A DNA stretch of 64,000 nt, from positions 2,636,001 through 2,700,000 of the forward strand of contig NZ_CP158190.1 of the NCBI RefSeq assembly GCF_040250305.1, given 5' to 3'. How positions within the stretch are numbered: the first letter of the stretch is position 1; each line of letters begins with the position of its first letter. This stretch comes from Peribacillus frigoritolerans. GTDB lineage: Bacteria; Bacillota; Bacilli; Bacillales; DSM-1321. Positions 25,893-35,330 of this stretch are shown here, piece by piece. The notes under the pieces were generated by a model. It ran no database searches and was not told the origin of the DNA. It worked only from the letters and a program-made list of their open reading frames with translations. The position numbers and the translations under genes are program-made.

Positions 25893-27932
25893 ATGAGCAT
25901 AGAGCGAATAGCGAATGTAAATAAGAATATTGTTTACGAGGCTGGTAAAGATGCACTCAAAAAAATGAATCCAAGAGTTATGTCACGCAATCCAGTCATG
26001 TTTGTAGTGGAAGTGGGGTTTGCCATTACGCTTCTTCTATCAATATTTCCTGCGCTTCTTGGCGGAGTGTCTGATAGGGGGTATAACGTTGCAGTAACCA
26101 TCATTTTATTCGTAACGATCATTTTTTCTAATTTCGCCGAAGCTCTAGCAGAGGGACGTGGAAAAGCACAAGCCAATAGTCTCAAAAAGACAAAGCAGGA
26201 TGCTAAAGCTAGGTTGATTCAAAAAGATGGTTCCGTAATGATAGTCGATGCCTTGCAATTACGCAAAGGCGATATGGTTTTAGTGAAGGCAAACGATATA
26301 ATACCGTCGGATGGAGAAATCATTGAAGGAGTGGCCGCTATCGATGAATCAGCGATCACGGGTGAATCGGCATCCGTAATAAAAGAACCTGGGGGAGATT
26401 TCAGTTCGGTAACAGGAGGTACAAAAGTCATCAGTGATTTTATCAAAGTTAAAGTCGGTGCAGACCCTGGTGAATCCTTCCTTGATCGCATGATCAATTT
26501 GGTCGAAGGAGCAAAAAGGCAAAAAACACCGAATGAAATCGCACTTGGTACATTACTGATTAGCTTAACCATCATCTTTTTACTTGTATGTACCACTCTG
26601 GTACCGATTGCGTCATATATTCAAGTTACCCTTCCAACCGCTACCCTGGTAGCTTTGCTGGTTTGCCTGATCCCCACAACAATCGGGGGCTTACTCTCGG
26701 CGATAGGAATAGCAGGTATGGATAGGGTAACTCAATTCAATGTAATTGCAAAGTCTGGAAAATCGGTGGAAGCCGCAGGTGATATCAATACGATCATCCT
26801 TGATAAAACAGGAACAATAACACATGGTAACCGGATGGCATCTGCCTTAATACCGGCTATCGGCATTAGTCAGGAAGAGCTTAACCAATATGCCGTATAC
26901 GCATCTTTACATGATGAAACCCCTGAGGGCCGGTCTGTTTTGGAATTAGCCCAAAAAAATGGATTACCTGAAAAATGGCTGGATAAAAACGGTACGGAAG
27001 GTATTGAATTTACGGCGGAAACCAGAATGAGCGGAACGGACTTTCCTGACGGAAAAAGGATCAGAAAAGGTGCAGTTGATACGATAATGAAATATATAGT
27101 GCATCAGGGAGGGGAAGTGCCTTTCGGTTTGAAAGACACTTGTGATGAAGTGGCCAAAAAAGGCGGCACTCCATTGGTTGTCACAGAGGGAAGCCGTCTA
27201 CTCGGCACAATATATTTGAAAGATACAGTGAAACCAGGCATGAAGGAACGTTTTGACGAATTAAGAAAAATGGGTATTAAAACCATAATGTGCACAGGAG
27301 ATAACCCGTTAACAGCTGAAACAATCGCCAAAGAAGCAGGTGTCGATGATTTTATCGCCGAGGCTAAGCCAGAAGATAAAATCTCTGTCATCAAGCGGGA
27401 ACAAGAGGATGGCAAGCTTGTTGCCATGACTGGAGACGGTACAAACGATGCGCCAGCATTGGCGCAGGCAGATGTGGGATTGGCGATGAATACAGGGACA
27501 AACGCGGCGAAGGAAGCCGCTAATATGGTGGATTTAGATTCAGATCCCACCAAAATCATTGAAGTGGTAGCCATTGGCAAACAGCTGCTCATGACCCGGG
27601 GGGCATTGACAACCTTTAGCATCGCTAATGATGTAGCTAAATATTTTGCGATAATCCCAGCCATGTTCATGCTGGCGATACCTCAAATGAAAGCCCTGAA
27701 CATTATGGGATTGGCGACACCCCAAAGTTCCATATTATCAGCTTTAATATTTAACGCCATCATCATTCCATTGCTTATCCCTTTGGCAATGAAAGGTGTT
27801 AAATATCTTCCTATGAGCGCAACAAGATTATTGACCAGGAATTTGTTCTTGTATGGATTAGGAGGAGTGTTAGTCCCCTTCTTGGGAATTAAATTAATTG
27901 ATTTGCTTCTTGTTGTCTTAAAAGTGGCTTGA
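25893..27932 (+). CDS. kdpB: Potassium-transporting ATPase subunit B (P-type ATPase)
   Basis: A 679-residue P-type ATPase. D304 in [12 protein letters not shown] is the phosphorylated Asp; TGES in [11 protein letters not shown] is the actuator loop, and [10 protein letters not shown] is the hinge motif. The membrane part includes the [18 protein letters not shown] segment typical of KdpB. The gene follows kdpA by 22 bp and is complete. Confidence 0.97.
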   Translation: MSIERIANVNKNIVYEAGKDALKKMNPRVMSRNPVMFVVEVGFAITLLLSIFPALLGGVSDRGYNVAVTIILFVTIIFSNFAEALAEGRGKAQANSLKKTKQDAKARLIQKDGSVMIVDALQLRKGDMVLVKANDIIPSDGEIIEGVAAIDESAITGESASVIKEPGGDFSSVTGGTKVISDFIKVKVGADPGESFLDRMINLVEGAKRQKTPNEIALGTLLISLTIIFLLVCTTLVPIASYIQVTLPTATLVALLVCLIPTTIGGLLSAIGIAGMDRVTQFNVIAKSGKSVEAAGDINTIILDKTGTITHGNRMASALIPAIGISQEELNQYAVYASLHDETPEGRSVLELAQKNGLPEKWLDKNGTEGIEFTAETRMSGTDFPDGKRIRKGAVDTIMKYIVHQGGEVPFGLKDTCDEVAKKGGTPLVVTEGSRLLGTIYLKDTVKPGMKERFDELRKMGIKTIMCTGDNPLTAETIAKEAGVDDFIAEAKPEDKISVIKREQEDGKLVAMTGDGTNDAPALAQADVGLAMNTGTNAAKEAANMVDLDSDPTKIIEVVAIGKQLLMTRGALTTFSIANDVAKYFAIIPAMFMLAIPQMKALNIMGLATPQSSILSALIFNAIIIPLLIPLAMKGVKYLPMSATRLLTRNLFLYGLGGVLVPFLGIKLIDLLLVVLKVA

Positions 27933-27961
27933 AAATATAAATTATGGGTGGGTGGAAATCC

Positions 27962-28519
27962 ATGTTGAAAAATATCAGATTGGTTTTGGTGCTTCTAATC
28001 ATTTGTGGGATGGCATATCCGATTTTGATGACGGGAATGGCACAGTTGATGATGCCCGCAAAAGCAGAGGGCAGTTTAATTAAAAATGAATCTGGTGAAT
28101 GGATCGGTTCGGAAATGATCGGTCAATCTTTTGAAGATCCTGGGTATTTTCATGGCCGTGTTTCTTCTATTGAGTATGATGCGGCTGGTTCAGGTACGCC
28201 GAACTTTGCTTCTTCAAATGAGGAATTCATAAATCGGACAAAAAAAGACATTTCAAAGTTTTTAAAAGAAAACCCTGCTATCGATAAGGCGGATATACCA
28301 TCTGACTTAATGACGAATTCGGGTTCAGGACTTGATCCCAATATTTCCCCTAATGGTGCGAAGGTACAGGTTCCTCGTATTGCTCTCGAAAGGGGATTAT
28401 CTGAAAAAACAGTATACCTTCTAGTGGAAAAACATACGAGCAGCCGATCACTCGGAATTTTTGGTGAACCCCGAATTAATGTTTTGGAGTTGAATATCGC
28501 ATTGGATGAATTGAAATAA
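27962..28519 (+). CDS. kdpC: Potassium-transporting ATPase subunit C
   Basis: A 185-residue KdpC with one N-terminal membrane helix (LVLVLLIICGMAYPILMTG) and the conserved GSxMIGQSF, FHGRVSS and SGSGLDPNISP segments. ATG 27944 lacks a ribosome site; ATG 27962 follows GGGTGGGTGGAAATCC, so I start there. It caps the KdpA-KdpB complex. Confidence 0.95.
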   Translation: MLKNIRLVLVLLIICGMAYPILMTGMAQLMMPAKAEGSLIKNESGEWIGSEMIGQSFEDPGYFHGRVSSIEYDAAGSGTPNFASSNEEFINRTKKDISKFLKENPAIDKADIPSDLMTNSGSGLDPNISPNGAKVQVPRIALERGLSEKTVYLLVEKHTSSRSLGIFGEPRINVLELNIALDELK

Positions 28520-28528
28520 CTATGTTCT

Positions 28529-28553
28529 GGAGAGTTTAGTAGACTCTCCTTTT
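28529..28553 (+). terminator. Short terminator or attenuator between kdpC and the KdpD-like gene
   Basis: GGAGAGT (28529-28535) pairs with ACTCTCC (28543-28549), followed by TTTT. It probably lowers, rather than stops, transcription into the next gene. Confidence 0.65.
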
Positions 28554-28576
28554 AATATAATAATTGGAGGGCTAAT

Positions 28577-30892
28577 ATGTCGGAACAATTTCGAAGGAAA
28601 ACACCAGATGAAATTCTAGAGTCGATTTCCAATATCAAAAGGGGAAGGCTCAAAATTATACTTGGTGCGGTAAGCGGTTCAGGCAAGACCTACCATATGC
28701 TGCTTGAAGGAAATGAATTAAAGAAACGTGGGATTGATGTAGTTGTCGGTGTGGTCAACAAGTTCTGTAGTCCTGGAACACTTAAACAATTAGGCAGTCT
28801 TGAACTTATTCCCACTATAGAATGGGAGCAAAATGGACACATAGAACAGGATATTGATTTAGATAAGATTTATAAACGGAATCCCGAAGTTGTTTTAATT
28901 GATCGATTGGCACATGAAAACCATATAAATGCAAAAAACGCCACCCGTTTGGATGATGTTAAGGAACTGATTAATCATGAAATCAGTGTCATTACGACCA
29001 TAAATATTTATGAGTTGAAAGGAGTGAAGAAAGTCGCAGAGCAATTACTGAATCTTTCACTTCACGTAGAGTTTACGCTTCCAGAAGATACATTGACAAA
29101 TGCTGATGAAGTACGTTTATTGGACGTCACACCTGAAGCCATATTAAAACGTCTGCAAAAAGGGGAAATAAGTGAAAAAGACGAAGGTCCATTACAGTTT
29201 TACAACAATGGTAATCTAGCCACTCTTAGGGAATTGTCACTTCGGTTTTTAGCGGAAGAAGTGAAAGAGGACCTGATTGAACAAAGGGAACAAGAAGGGC
29301 TATTGGGGCCTTCTGGTGCTACGGAACGAATATTGGTCTGTGTACAATATCATTGGAATGGCTCCATATTAATAAGAAGAGGAGATCAAATTGCCAAGCG
29401 GTTGGGCGGTGAATTTTTAATCGCCAGCTTTATCCCACTATCAAAAAAACTATCAAAAGAGGAAGAAATCTTTAAAAGCTCCATGCAAAAACTGGTCAAT
29501 AAATTAAATGGGAGTTTTTTTGAGATTACAATGACTGGAGACGAAATAGCAGAAGAAATAGTCGGATTTTCCATGCAGCATCAAATAACACGAATTATCT
29601 TGGGTCAATCAAAAAAGCCAGTGTGGGAAGAAGTGGTCAACGGTTCAATAGTCAATAAAATAATGAGAAAGTCAAAAAGCATCGATGTATATATTATGGC
29701 AGACCGTGTAAAAGCATTTGGCGAGAGGATCATCCCCGCAATCAAGACGGAAAAAAAGAAGAAAAATCCTTATCGCAGACTCTCCCCTAATGAAATGCAC
29801 GATAAAGTGGAACGGGTGAAAAAAGGGACATTTAAGATTTATCTCGGAGCTGCTCCTGGTGTTGGTAAAACCTATACAATGCTAAGGGAAGCAAATCAAT
29901 TGAAGGAAAACGAAATTGATGTAGTGATTGGACTATTGGAGACCCACGGTCGAAAAGAGACAATTGCCCAAGTGGGAAATTTGGAAATCCTGCCTAAAAA
30001 ACTAAGTCGATATAAAAACGTATTATTGGAGGAAATGGATCTAGATACCATTATCATTCGGAATCCTGAAGTGGTCTTAATAGATGAATTAGCACATACG
30101 AACGTACCGGGTAACAAAAATCAAAAAAGATATCAAGATGTAATGACCATTTTGGACGCTGGAATATCGGTTATTTCCACGATGAATATTCAACATATAG
30201 AAAGCTTGAAAGATAGTGTAAAGCAAATTACAGGTGTTTCTGTAAGAGAAACAGTACCTGACAACATTCTCCAATTATCGGATGAACTTGAGTTGATCGA
30301 TATTTCACCAAATGCGCTTAGAAAAAGGATGGAGGAAGGTAATATATATGCCATGGATAAAGTGGAACAGTCCCTTGGCCATTTCTTCAAGACAAAGAAT
30401 CTTATAGCGTTGAGAGAACTTGCGCTCCGTGAATTGGCGGATGATGTGGATGACAGATTAGAATCAATGAAACGTAAGGAAGGAGTAAGGGGGCCATGGA
30501 GAAAAGATGAAGTGATATTTGTCTGTGTCAATCTTAGAGAGGATTCTGATCGTTTAATCAGAAGGGGGTTCCGTATAGCCTACCGACTTAAAGCGGAGTG
30601 GTATGTTATTTTCGTCAAACATCAATATGAAATGCAATCTGATGAAAAGTTGATACTTGATAAACTGGTAAGCCTTACACATCGCTTAGGAGGCATTTTT
30701 GAAATATATACAACCAGGGATAGACGATCTGTGTTCAAGGAGATCAAGAAACAATTACAGACAAAAAAAGCAACACAAGTCATTTTAGGACAATCAGCAA
30801 GAACGAGATGGCAAGAAATTATGGGTGGATCTATTGTAGCTCGTCTTCTACGAGAAGTCAGACATCTTGATGTTTTGATCGTAGCTGATTAA
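28577..30892 (+). CDS. kdpD: Kinase-less KdpD-like protein, two tandem KdpD-sensor/USP modules
   Basis: A 771-residue protein built from two copies of the KdpD N-terminal half (KdpD ATP-binding domain plus universal-stress-like domain). There are no membrane helices, HAMP/GAF, histidine-kinase H box or ATPase domain, all of which a full KdpD has. Copy 1 (about 1-375) has Walker A GAVSGSGKT at 30-38. Copy 2 (about 400-771) has Walker A GAAPGVGKT at 424-432 and the better-kept LIDELAHTN. Copy 1 is diverged (LIDRLAHEN). Both USP parts end in ILGQS...W.E..GSI. It is the last gene of the kdp operon; no kdpE is in the window. It may regulate the pump directly by nucleotide binding. Confidence 0.85.
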   Translation: MSEQFRRKTPDEILESISNIKRGRLKIILGAVSGSGKTYHMLLEGNELKKRGIDVVVGVVNKFCSPGTLKQLGSLELIPTIEWEQNGHIEQDIDLDKIYKRNPEVVLIDRLAHENHINAKNATRLDDVKELINHEISVITTINIYELKGVKKVAEQLLNLSLHVEFTLPEDTLTNADEVRLLDVTPEAILKRLQKGEISEKDEGPLQFYNNGNLATLRELSLRFLAEEVKEDLIEQREQEGLLGPSGATERILVCVQYHWNGSILIRRGDQIAKRLGGEFLIASFIPLSKKLSKEEEIFKSSMQKLVNKLNGSFFEITMTGDEIAEEIVGFSMQHQITRIILGQSKKPVWEEVVNGSIVNKIMRKSKSIDVYIMADRVKAFGERIIPAIKTEKKKKNPYRRLSPNEMHDKVERVKKGTFKIYLGAAPGVGKTYTMLREANQLKENEIDVVIGLLETHGRKETIAQVGNLEILPKKLSRYKNVLLEEMDLDTIIIRNPEVVLIDELAHTNVPGNKNQKRYQDVMTILDAGISVISTMNIQHIESLKDSVKQITGVSVRETVPDNILQLSDELELIDISPNALRKRMEEGNIYAMDKVEQSLGHFFKTKNLIALRELALRELADDVDDRLESMKRKEGVRGPWRKDEVIFVCVNLREDSDRLIRRGFRIAYRLKAEWYVIFVKHQYEMQSDEKLILDKLVSLTHRLGGIFEIYTTRDRRSVFKEIKKQLQTKKATQVILGQSARTRWQEIMGGSIVARLLREVRHLDVLIVAD

Positions 30893-30954
30893 TTCATTTA
30901 TCAGGCAGCAATTTTTTGCGGGAGTTTATTTACCTGTAGTTACAAGGAAAAATA

Positions 30955-30963
30955 TGGTATAAT
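30955..30963 (+). promoter_or_regulatory. Extended -10 promoter of the S9 peptidase gene
   Basis: TGGTATAAT is an extended -10 (TGnTATAAT) 45 bp upstream of the start. The -35 element is weak (TGTAGT at 30935). Confidence 0.5.
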
Positions 30964-31007
30964 TATTTACGGATATTTCTTAATATTATAAAAGTAAGGG
31001 GTTGCCA

Positions 31008-32810
31008 ATGATGATCACTTTTCCAAAACCTGATGTTGAGCAATTTTTACGAACTTTTTCCATTGCTGATTTTGCCGTAAGTCCAGATGAAAAACATCTG
31101 GTTTTCAGCACCAATTTGAGCGGCAAGTATAATTTATGGGGAATGGATTTGCCAAACTCCTTTCCTTATCCGCTTACAACCATTGATCAAAGCTGCCAAG
31201 CACTGATATATGATAAGAAAAGCCGGTTCATAATTGCTGGATTCGACCAAGACGGTAATGAAAATACCCAGTTTTACGGTGTTCCTTTGAATGGCGGGAC
31301 AATGAAGGAAATCGTTCATCATGAAAATACACGTAATTTCATGCCGAAATTATCCAATGACAGTAAAAAGCTTTATTACACGACATCCAGAGGAAATGCT
31401 TCCTTTCTAAATGCCTATTGTTTAGATTTAGAATCAGGACAGGAAAAGCTGGTATTGGAGGGGAAGGATGCAGCGACCTATTTATTTGGCTTCAGCCCTG
31501 ATGAAGAAACCTTACTTTACTATAAACACTTTTCCAATACAAATACGCTTCTATATGCAAAACAAGGGAACGAAGATATCCTGCTCACTCCGCCCACTGA
31601 GAAACAGCATACAGTGAATGATGGTGTTTTTGTTTCGGATTCGATGATATATTTATTGACTGATTATGATTCGGACTTTACCTATTTGGCTTCATACAAC
31701 CTTGAAACAAACAAATTCTGTAAAGTTAAAGAATTGGAGAATGAGAGTTTTACTGCCATTAATTATAGTAAAGAGAATCAACTTTTATATATAACCAGTC
31801 AAAAGGGTGTAGAGGATCAATTATATGAATTCAATCTGCAAAATGAAAATTGGAGAAACATCCCCGTACCATGCAGCGTCATTAATAAGCTTGAGGTTGC
31901 TGCATCAGGCACGCTTTACTTATTTGGCATGGGCGCAACAAAGCCTCATAATATCTATAAAAATACAGGTGATGAGTGGGTATCATTAACTAAATATACT
32001 GTTCCTGGCGTCGATTCTGATGAATTGGTTGAACCCGACATCATTACATACACTTCCTTTGATGGCCTGGAGATCGAGTCGTTATTTTTCAGGGCAAAAA
32101 AGGAAAATGACAATGGTGAAGTCATTTTTTGGCCTCATGGAGGACCTCAAGCGGCAGAACGGAAGTCCTTCAGAGCTTCATTTCAATTTTTCCTGAATCA
32201 CGGTTACAGTATTTTTGCGCCAAACTTCCGCGGTTCTACTGGTTATGGCTTGGAATTCACGAAAATGGTAGAGGGAGATTGGGGAAATGGGCCACGACTT
32301 GATAATGTAGCCGGCCTTGATTGGCTAATAGACCAAGGATATGCACAAAAAGGTAATATCTTATTGATGGGCGGAAGCTTCGGAGGGTATATGGCACTTC
32401 TGCTGCACGGACGACATGCAGATTATTTTAAGGCAGTTGTCGATATTTTCGGTCCATCCAACCTCTTCTCATTTATCAATTCCGTTCCAGAAGACTGGAA
32501 GCCAATCATGGATCAGTGGGTAGGAAATCCGGAAAAAGATAAAGAAAAACTAATCGAGTATTCACCTATCACCTATTTAGAATCGATGATAAAGCCAATG
32601 CTTGTCATTCAAGGAGCAAACGATCCCCGTGTCGTCAAAGAGGAATCAGATCAAATCGTTCAAGCCTTGAAGGATAAAGGAAGAGATGTCGATTATATGC
32701 TTCTAGAAGATGAAGGACATGGATTTTCCAAAAAAGAAAATGAAATTGCCGTCTACCAAAAAATACTTTCATTCTTAAAGCGATTCACAGCAGTAACAGA
32801 GAAGGTATAA
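31008..32810 (+). CDS. S9 family prolyl oligopeptidase / acylaminoacyl peptidase
   Basis: About 600 residues: an N-terminal beta-propeller-like half (repeats such as SPDEKHLVFS and SPDEETLLYY) and a C-terminal alpha/beta-hydrolase domain. The catalytic Ser is S457 in GGSFGGYM, the Asp is in GANDPRV and the His is in EDEGHGF. It would cleave short peptides in the cytoplasm (no signal peptide). TTG at 31002 is closer to the ribosome site AAGGGG than is usual; ATG 31008 (or 31011) is preferred. Confidence 0.92.
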   Translation: MMITFPKPDVEQFLRTFSIADFAVSPDEKHLVFSTNLSGKYNLWGMDLPNSFPYPLTTIDQSCQALIYDKKSRFIIAGFDQDGNENTQFYGVPLNGGTMKEIVHHENTRNFMPKLSNDSKKLYYTTSRGNASFLNAYCLDLESGQEKLVLEGKDAATYLFGFSPDEETLLYYKHFSNTNTLLYAKQGNEDILLTPPTEKQHTVNDGVFVSDSMIYLLTDYDSDFTYLASYNLETNKFCKVKELENESFTAINYSKENQLLYITSQKGVEDQLYEFNLQNENWRNIPVPCSVINKLEVAASGTLYLFGMGATKPHNIYKNTGDEWVSLTKYTVPGVDSDELVEPDIITYTSFDGLEIESLFFRAKKENDNGEVIFWPHGGPQAAERKSFRASFQFFLNHGYSIFAPNFRGSTGYGLEFTKMVEGDWGNGPRLDNVAGLDWLIDQGYAQKGNILLMGGSFGGYMALLLHGRHADYFKAVVDIFGPSNLFSFINSVPEDWKPIMDQWVGNPEKDKEKLIEYSPITYLESMIKPMLVIQGANDPRVVKEESDQIVQALKDKGRDVDYMLLEDEGHGFSKKENEIAVYQKILSFLKRFTAVTEKV

Positions 32811-32844
32811 TCAAGCATCTATATACTTCATTTATTTAAATTAG

Positions 32845-32889
32845 AAACCCTGCAACTCACGTTCAAAGTGATGAAGCAGGGTTTTTCTT
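32845..32889 (+). terminator. Intrinsic terminator
   Basis: AAACCCTGC (32845-32853) pairs with GCAGGGTTT (32876-32884), followed by TTTC. It lies 35 bp after the S9 peptidase stop. Confidence 0.85.
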
Positions 32890-32954
32890 GTTGTAAAACT
32901 GGATGTTTATTTTGTTCAGCGGTTTGGGGTGTATGTAAATAGGGGATTTAAAAT

Positions 32955-33257
32955 TCAGAATTCCCCATTTTTAGAATAACACTCTCCCAGTCCAGCTTTC
33001 TGTGAAAGTAGATTACAAAAAGAAATTGCATCATTCCAAGAAATATTCACAACAGGTTTTAGATTCCGATCAAAAAAATTAGGTGATTTATTTGTAATGG
33101 CATAGTAGAAATCCACAGTAACAGGATAACGGGCAAGTAGGAACGGTCTTATTTCAGCTTTCCATTCGCTTTTAATTCTATCGTCCCTTAATTCTATTTC
33201 TCCTCCTGGAATTTTCTCCATTGGATAGTCAATGTAACTTATTAATTCTTTTGACAA
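32955..33257 (-). pseudogene. Truncated SUMF1/FGE-type (formylglycine-generating-like) protein
   Basis: The 100-residue frame matches the N-terminal part of SUMF1/EgtB/PvdO-type nonheme iron proteins: IPGGEIEL, LLARYPVTVDFYYA, KPVVNISWNDAISFCNLLS. It then stops at KNGEF, where intact members continue with the catalytic C-terminal region. Nothing resembling the missing part follows in the downstream sequence. The TTG start keeps a good ribosome site (AGGAGGCAGG), so a short product could still be made, but it cannot be an active enzyme. Confidence 0.7.
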
Positions 33258-33513
33258 TCTACCTGCCTCCTACCGACTTTAATTTGAAAATTTCACTACT
33301 TTCAGAACGATTAAATCAATATAAATATAAGGTTGGTTTAAATTTGTATTAAGCAACTCCAATACCACATTAATTTGTTGGTGTGAGAGCAATCTGCTGG
33401 TATAGGATCAAGTTAAGGCTTCATTACTCCTTATATAATTTATATTAATATGTTTGTAGGTTTAGGAATATTATAAGTGAGTTTCTTATACTTTAAATTA
33501 TGGGGGAGAGAAA

Positions 33514-34311
33514 ATGAACGAGTTTTTGGAGAAAACAGCAAGATTCGAGCATCGGTTTTGGCTGCAAATCTTAGGAGACCATGCGAGGTTCATCCATGAG
33601 TCTTTAGCTCCAGTTGAAGTGGAAAACATTGAAATTGCCTCTGAATTCATTCAAGTTTTTGATGCTCTCCTTGGTAAAGCCAATTCGGAAGAGATTTCGC
33701 AACTTACTGCCATCGCAGAAGAAGAGACATTAAGATTTAGGGAGTTTAAGTTAAGCCTGATTAAAGAACATCTGGTAGGTAAAATAAAAATACATCTTTC
33801 ACCCTCATTCCTTAATCATATGGTGAACGAATTAGAAGAATATTTAAGATTATTGAAATACTTCAATTCAGATCAAATGCCGCCGGTTTTTCATGAACTT
33901 CATCATCATTTAGTTTGGCTGTTAGATGCAGCAGGACATGCAGGTGCAATATCATCCAATATGGATGAAGTTGAAAAAAGATTAAAAGAGAAAAGTGACC
34001 AATATAAAAAACATTTTAATGATTTTTATTTTAAAGCTGTTGAAATGGCTGGATTTTTACGAACCAATCTGTCAACATTCCCAGCATTGGAAAAAATGAA
34101 TGCGGACGTCACATTGGAAATTAAATTCTTCCAGCACTTCCTGCTTGAATTGGAGGAGCTTGACCTTAGTGCGCAGGCTCTTGGAACGCTTTCGCCATTA
34201 ATGGCAGATCATATGTGGCGTGAAGAATGTTATTATTTAACGAAACTCGCTGAATCGACAGACACGGAAAAGCCAAACTGCGATCCAGCGAAACCGAGGC
34301 TAGTTGATTAG
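33514..34311 (+). CDS. DUF2935 family protein
   Basis: A 265-residue, all-helical, His/Glu-rich protein of the DUF2935 family. It has two repeat-like halves, each beginning with a helix around FEHRFWLQILGDHARFIHES and EIKFFQHFLLELEEL. Conserved His and Glu (HELHHHLVWLLDAAGHAG, EEETLRFREF) suggest a metal-binding four-helix bundle; the function is unknown. The ATG follows GGGGGAGAGAAA. Single gene. Confidence 0.85.
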   Translation: MNEFLEKTARFEHRFWLQILGDHARFIHESLAPVEVENIEIASEFIQVFDALLGKANSEEISQLTAIAEEETLRFREFKLSLIKEHLVGKIKIHLSPSFLNHMVNELEEYLRLLKYFNSDQMPPVFHELHHHLVWLLDAAGHAGAISSNMDEVEKRLKEKSDQYKKHFNDFYFKAVEMAGFLRTNLSTFPALEKMNADVTLEIKFFQHFLLELEELDLSAQALGTLSPLMADHMWREECYYLTKLAESTDTEKPNCDPAKPRLVD

Positions 34312-34323
34312 AAAGTACACATG

Positions 34324-34347
34324 GAGCCCTTTATATTAAAGGGGCTC
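34324..34347 (+). terminator. Weak terminator hairpin
   Basis: GAGCCCTTTA and TAAAGGGGCTC pair with a bulged G. No real T tract follows, so termination is uncertain. Confidence 0.4.
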
Positions 34348-34566
34348 TAGATCTGTTGCATTTTAACCCTAAAATCAGTAGGTTATGTATAACTCTTCGA
34401 ACCAAGCGATTGGACATTAAGTCTTTTTGAGCTTTTCCATATAGGAAAATATGTTTTTCTTGGCTGGTTAGCATTAAGGATGTAATTTTTAAAGGAAGTT
34501 AATTCCTATCCTTATGTTATACTAAAACAACCACAATTAATTATAGAAGTATAGGAGTGCTGAAAG

Positions 34567-35217
34567 ATGTTTGGAAATACTTCCAATTTAACAGATGGCA
34601 TTTATTTTGGAGAATCGTTACCACAACAAATCGCTAAACATATTTTAAAAAAAATCATTGAAGGTGAAATAGAAGCTGGAGAGAAAATCGTCGAAGAAGA
34701 CATTTCCAAAGAATTGAATACTAGCCGTGCACCAGTACGCGAAGCCCTTTATCTACTGCAGGTTGACGGTATTGTTGAGAGAATTCCGAGGCGGGGAACG
34801 ATCGTCAAGCCATTTTCACAAAGGGAAATCATTGAATATAATGATGCTACGATCGGACTGATCCAGATGGGCATTGAATTTTCCCAAGGGAATTGGCACG
34901 CAGAAAATAAGCAATCATTACGAAAGCATTTGGAAAGCGCAACAGATGAGTGTGAAAAAGGTAATGTTATCGAGTATCAAAAAAGGGCTACACAGATATT
35001 TCGATATATTTTTTCAATCGCAAATAATAAAGCATTATCAAGATTTTTTGAAGAAGCCAGTCATATCCTCATGGTTTTTGCCCAAAGTCAATGGAATACA
35101 GAAACGATGGAAAGCTTCCATTTTAAATTAAAGATGTCCATTGAGGCCATTCTAGAAGATGATTTAGTTAAAGCAAAAAATGAAATTCATGAAGCCCTGA
35201 ATCGTGGAGTGATGTAG
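34567..35217 (+). CDS. GntR family transcriptional regulator, FCD (FadR) type
   Basis: A 216-residue regulator: winged helix at about 20-85 (QIAKHILKKIIEGEIEAGEKI, SRAPVREALYLLQVDGIVERIPRRGTIV) and a helical FCD ligand-binding domain behind it. It lies directly upstream of three SDR dehydrogenase genes, and a palindrome sits in the 113-bp gap, so it is probably their local repressor. The inducer is unknown. Confidence 0.9.
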   Translation: MFGNTSNLTDGIYFGESLPQQIAKHILKKIIEGEIEAGEKIVEEDISKELNTSRAPVREALYLLQVDGIVERIPRRGTIVKPFSQREIIEYNDATIGLIQMGIEFSQGNWHAENKQSLRKHLESATDECEKGNVIEYQKRATQIFRYIFSIANNKALSRFFEEASHILMVFAQSQWNTETMESFHFKLKMSIEAILEDDLVKAKNEIHEALNRGVM

Positions 35218-35239
35218 AGTCTTTGACTCTAAAACCAAA

Positions 35240-35256
35240 TTGTCGACAATCGACAA
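35240..35256. promoter_or_regulatory. Palindromic operator candidate for the GntR regulator
   Basis: TTGTCG-ACAAT-CGACAA is a perfect 6-bp inverted repeat with a 5-bp spacer. It contains the shorter palindrome TTGTCGACAA. It lies 75 bp before the first SDR start, overlapping a -35-like TCGACA. Confidence 0.55.
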
Positions 35257-35330
35257 AAAGAATGTTATTATGTAATCGTATTCAAGCAAGAATATTATCA
35301 CCAAGATCAATGGGAGAAAGGGAGAATAAT

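Noticed and set aside
27104-27670. 188-codon antisense frame in kdpB
   Set aside because: Shadow of a strongly coding gene with all P-type ATPase motifs; hydrophobic low-complexity translation.
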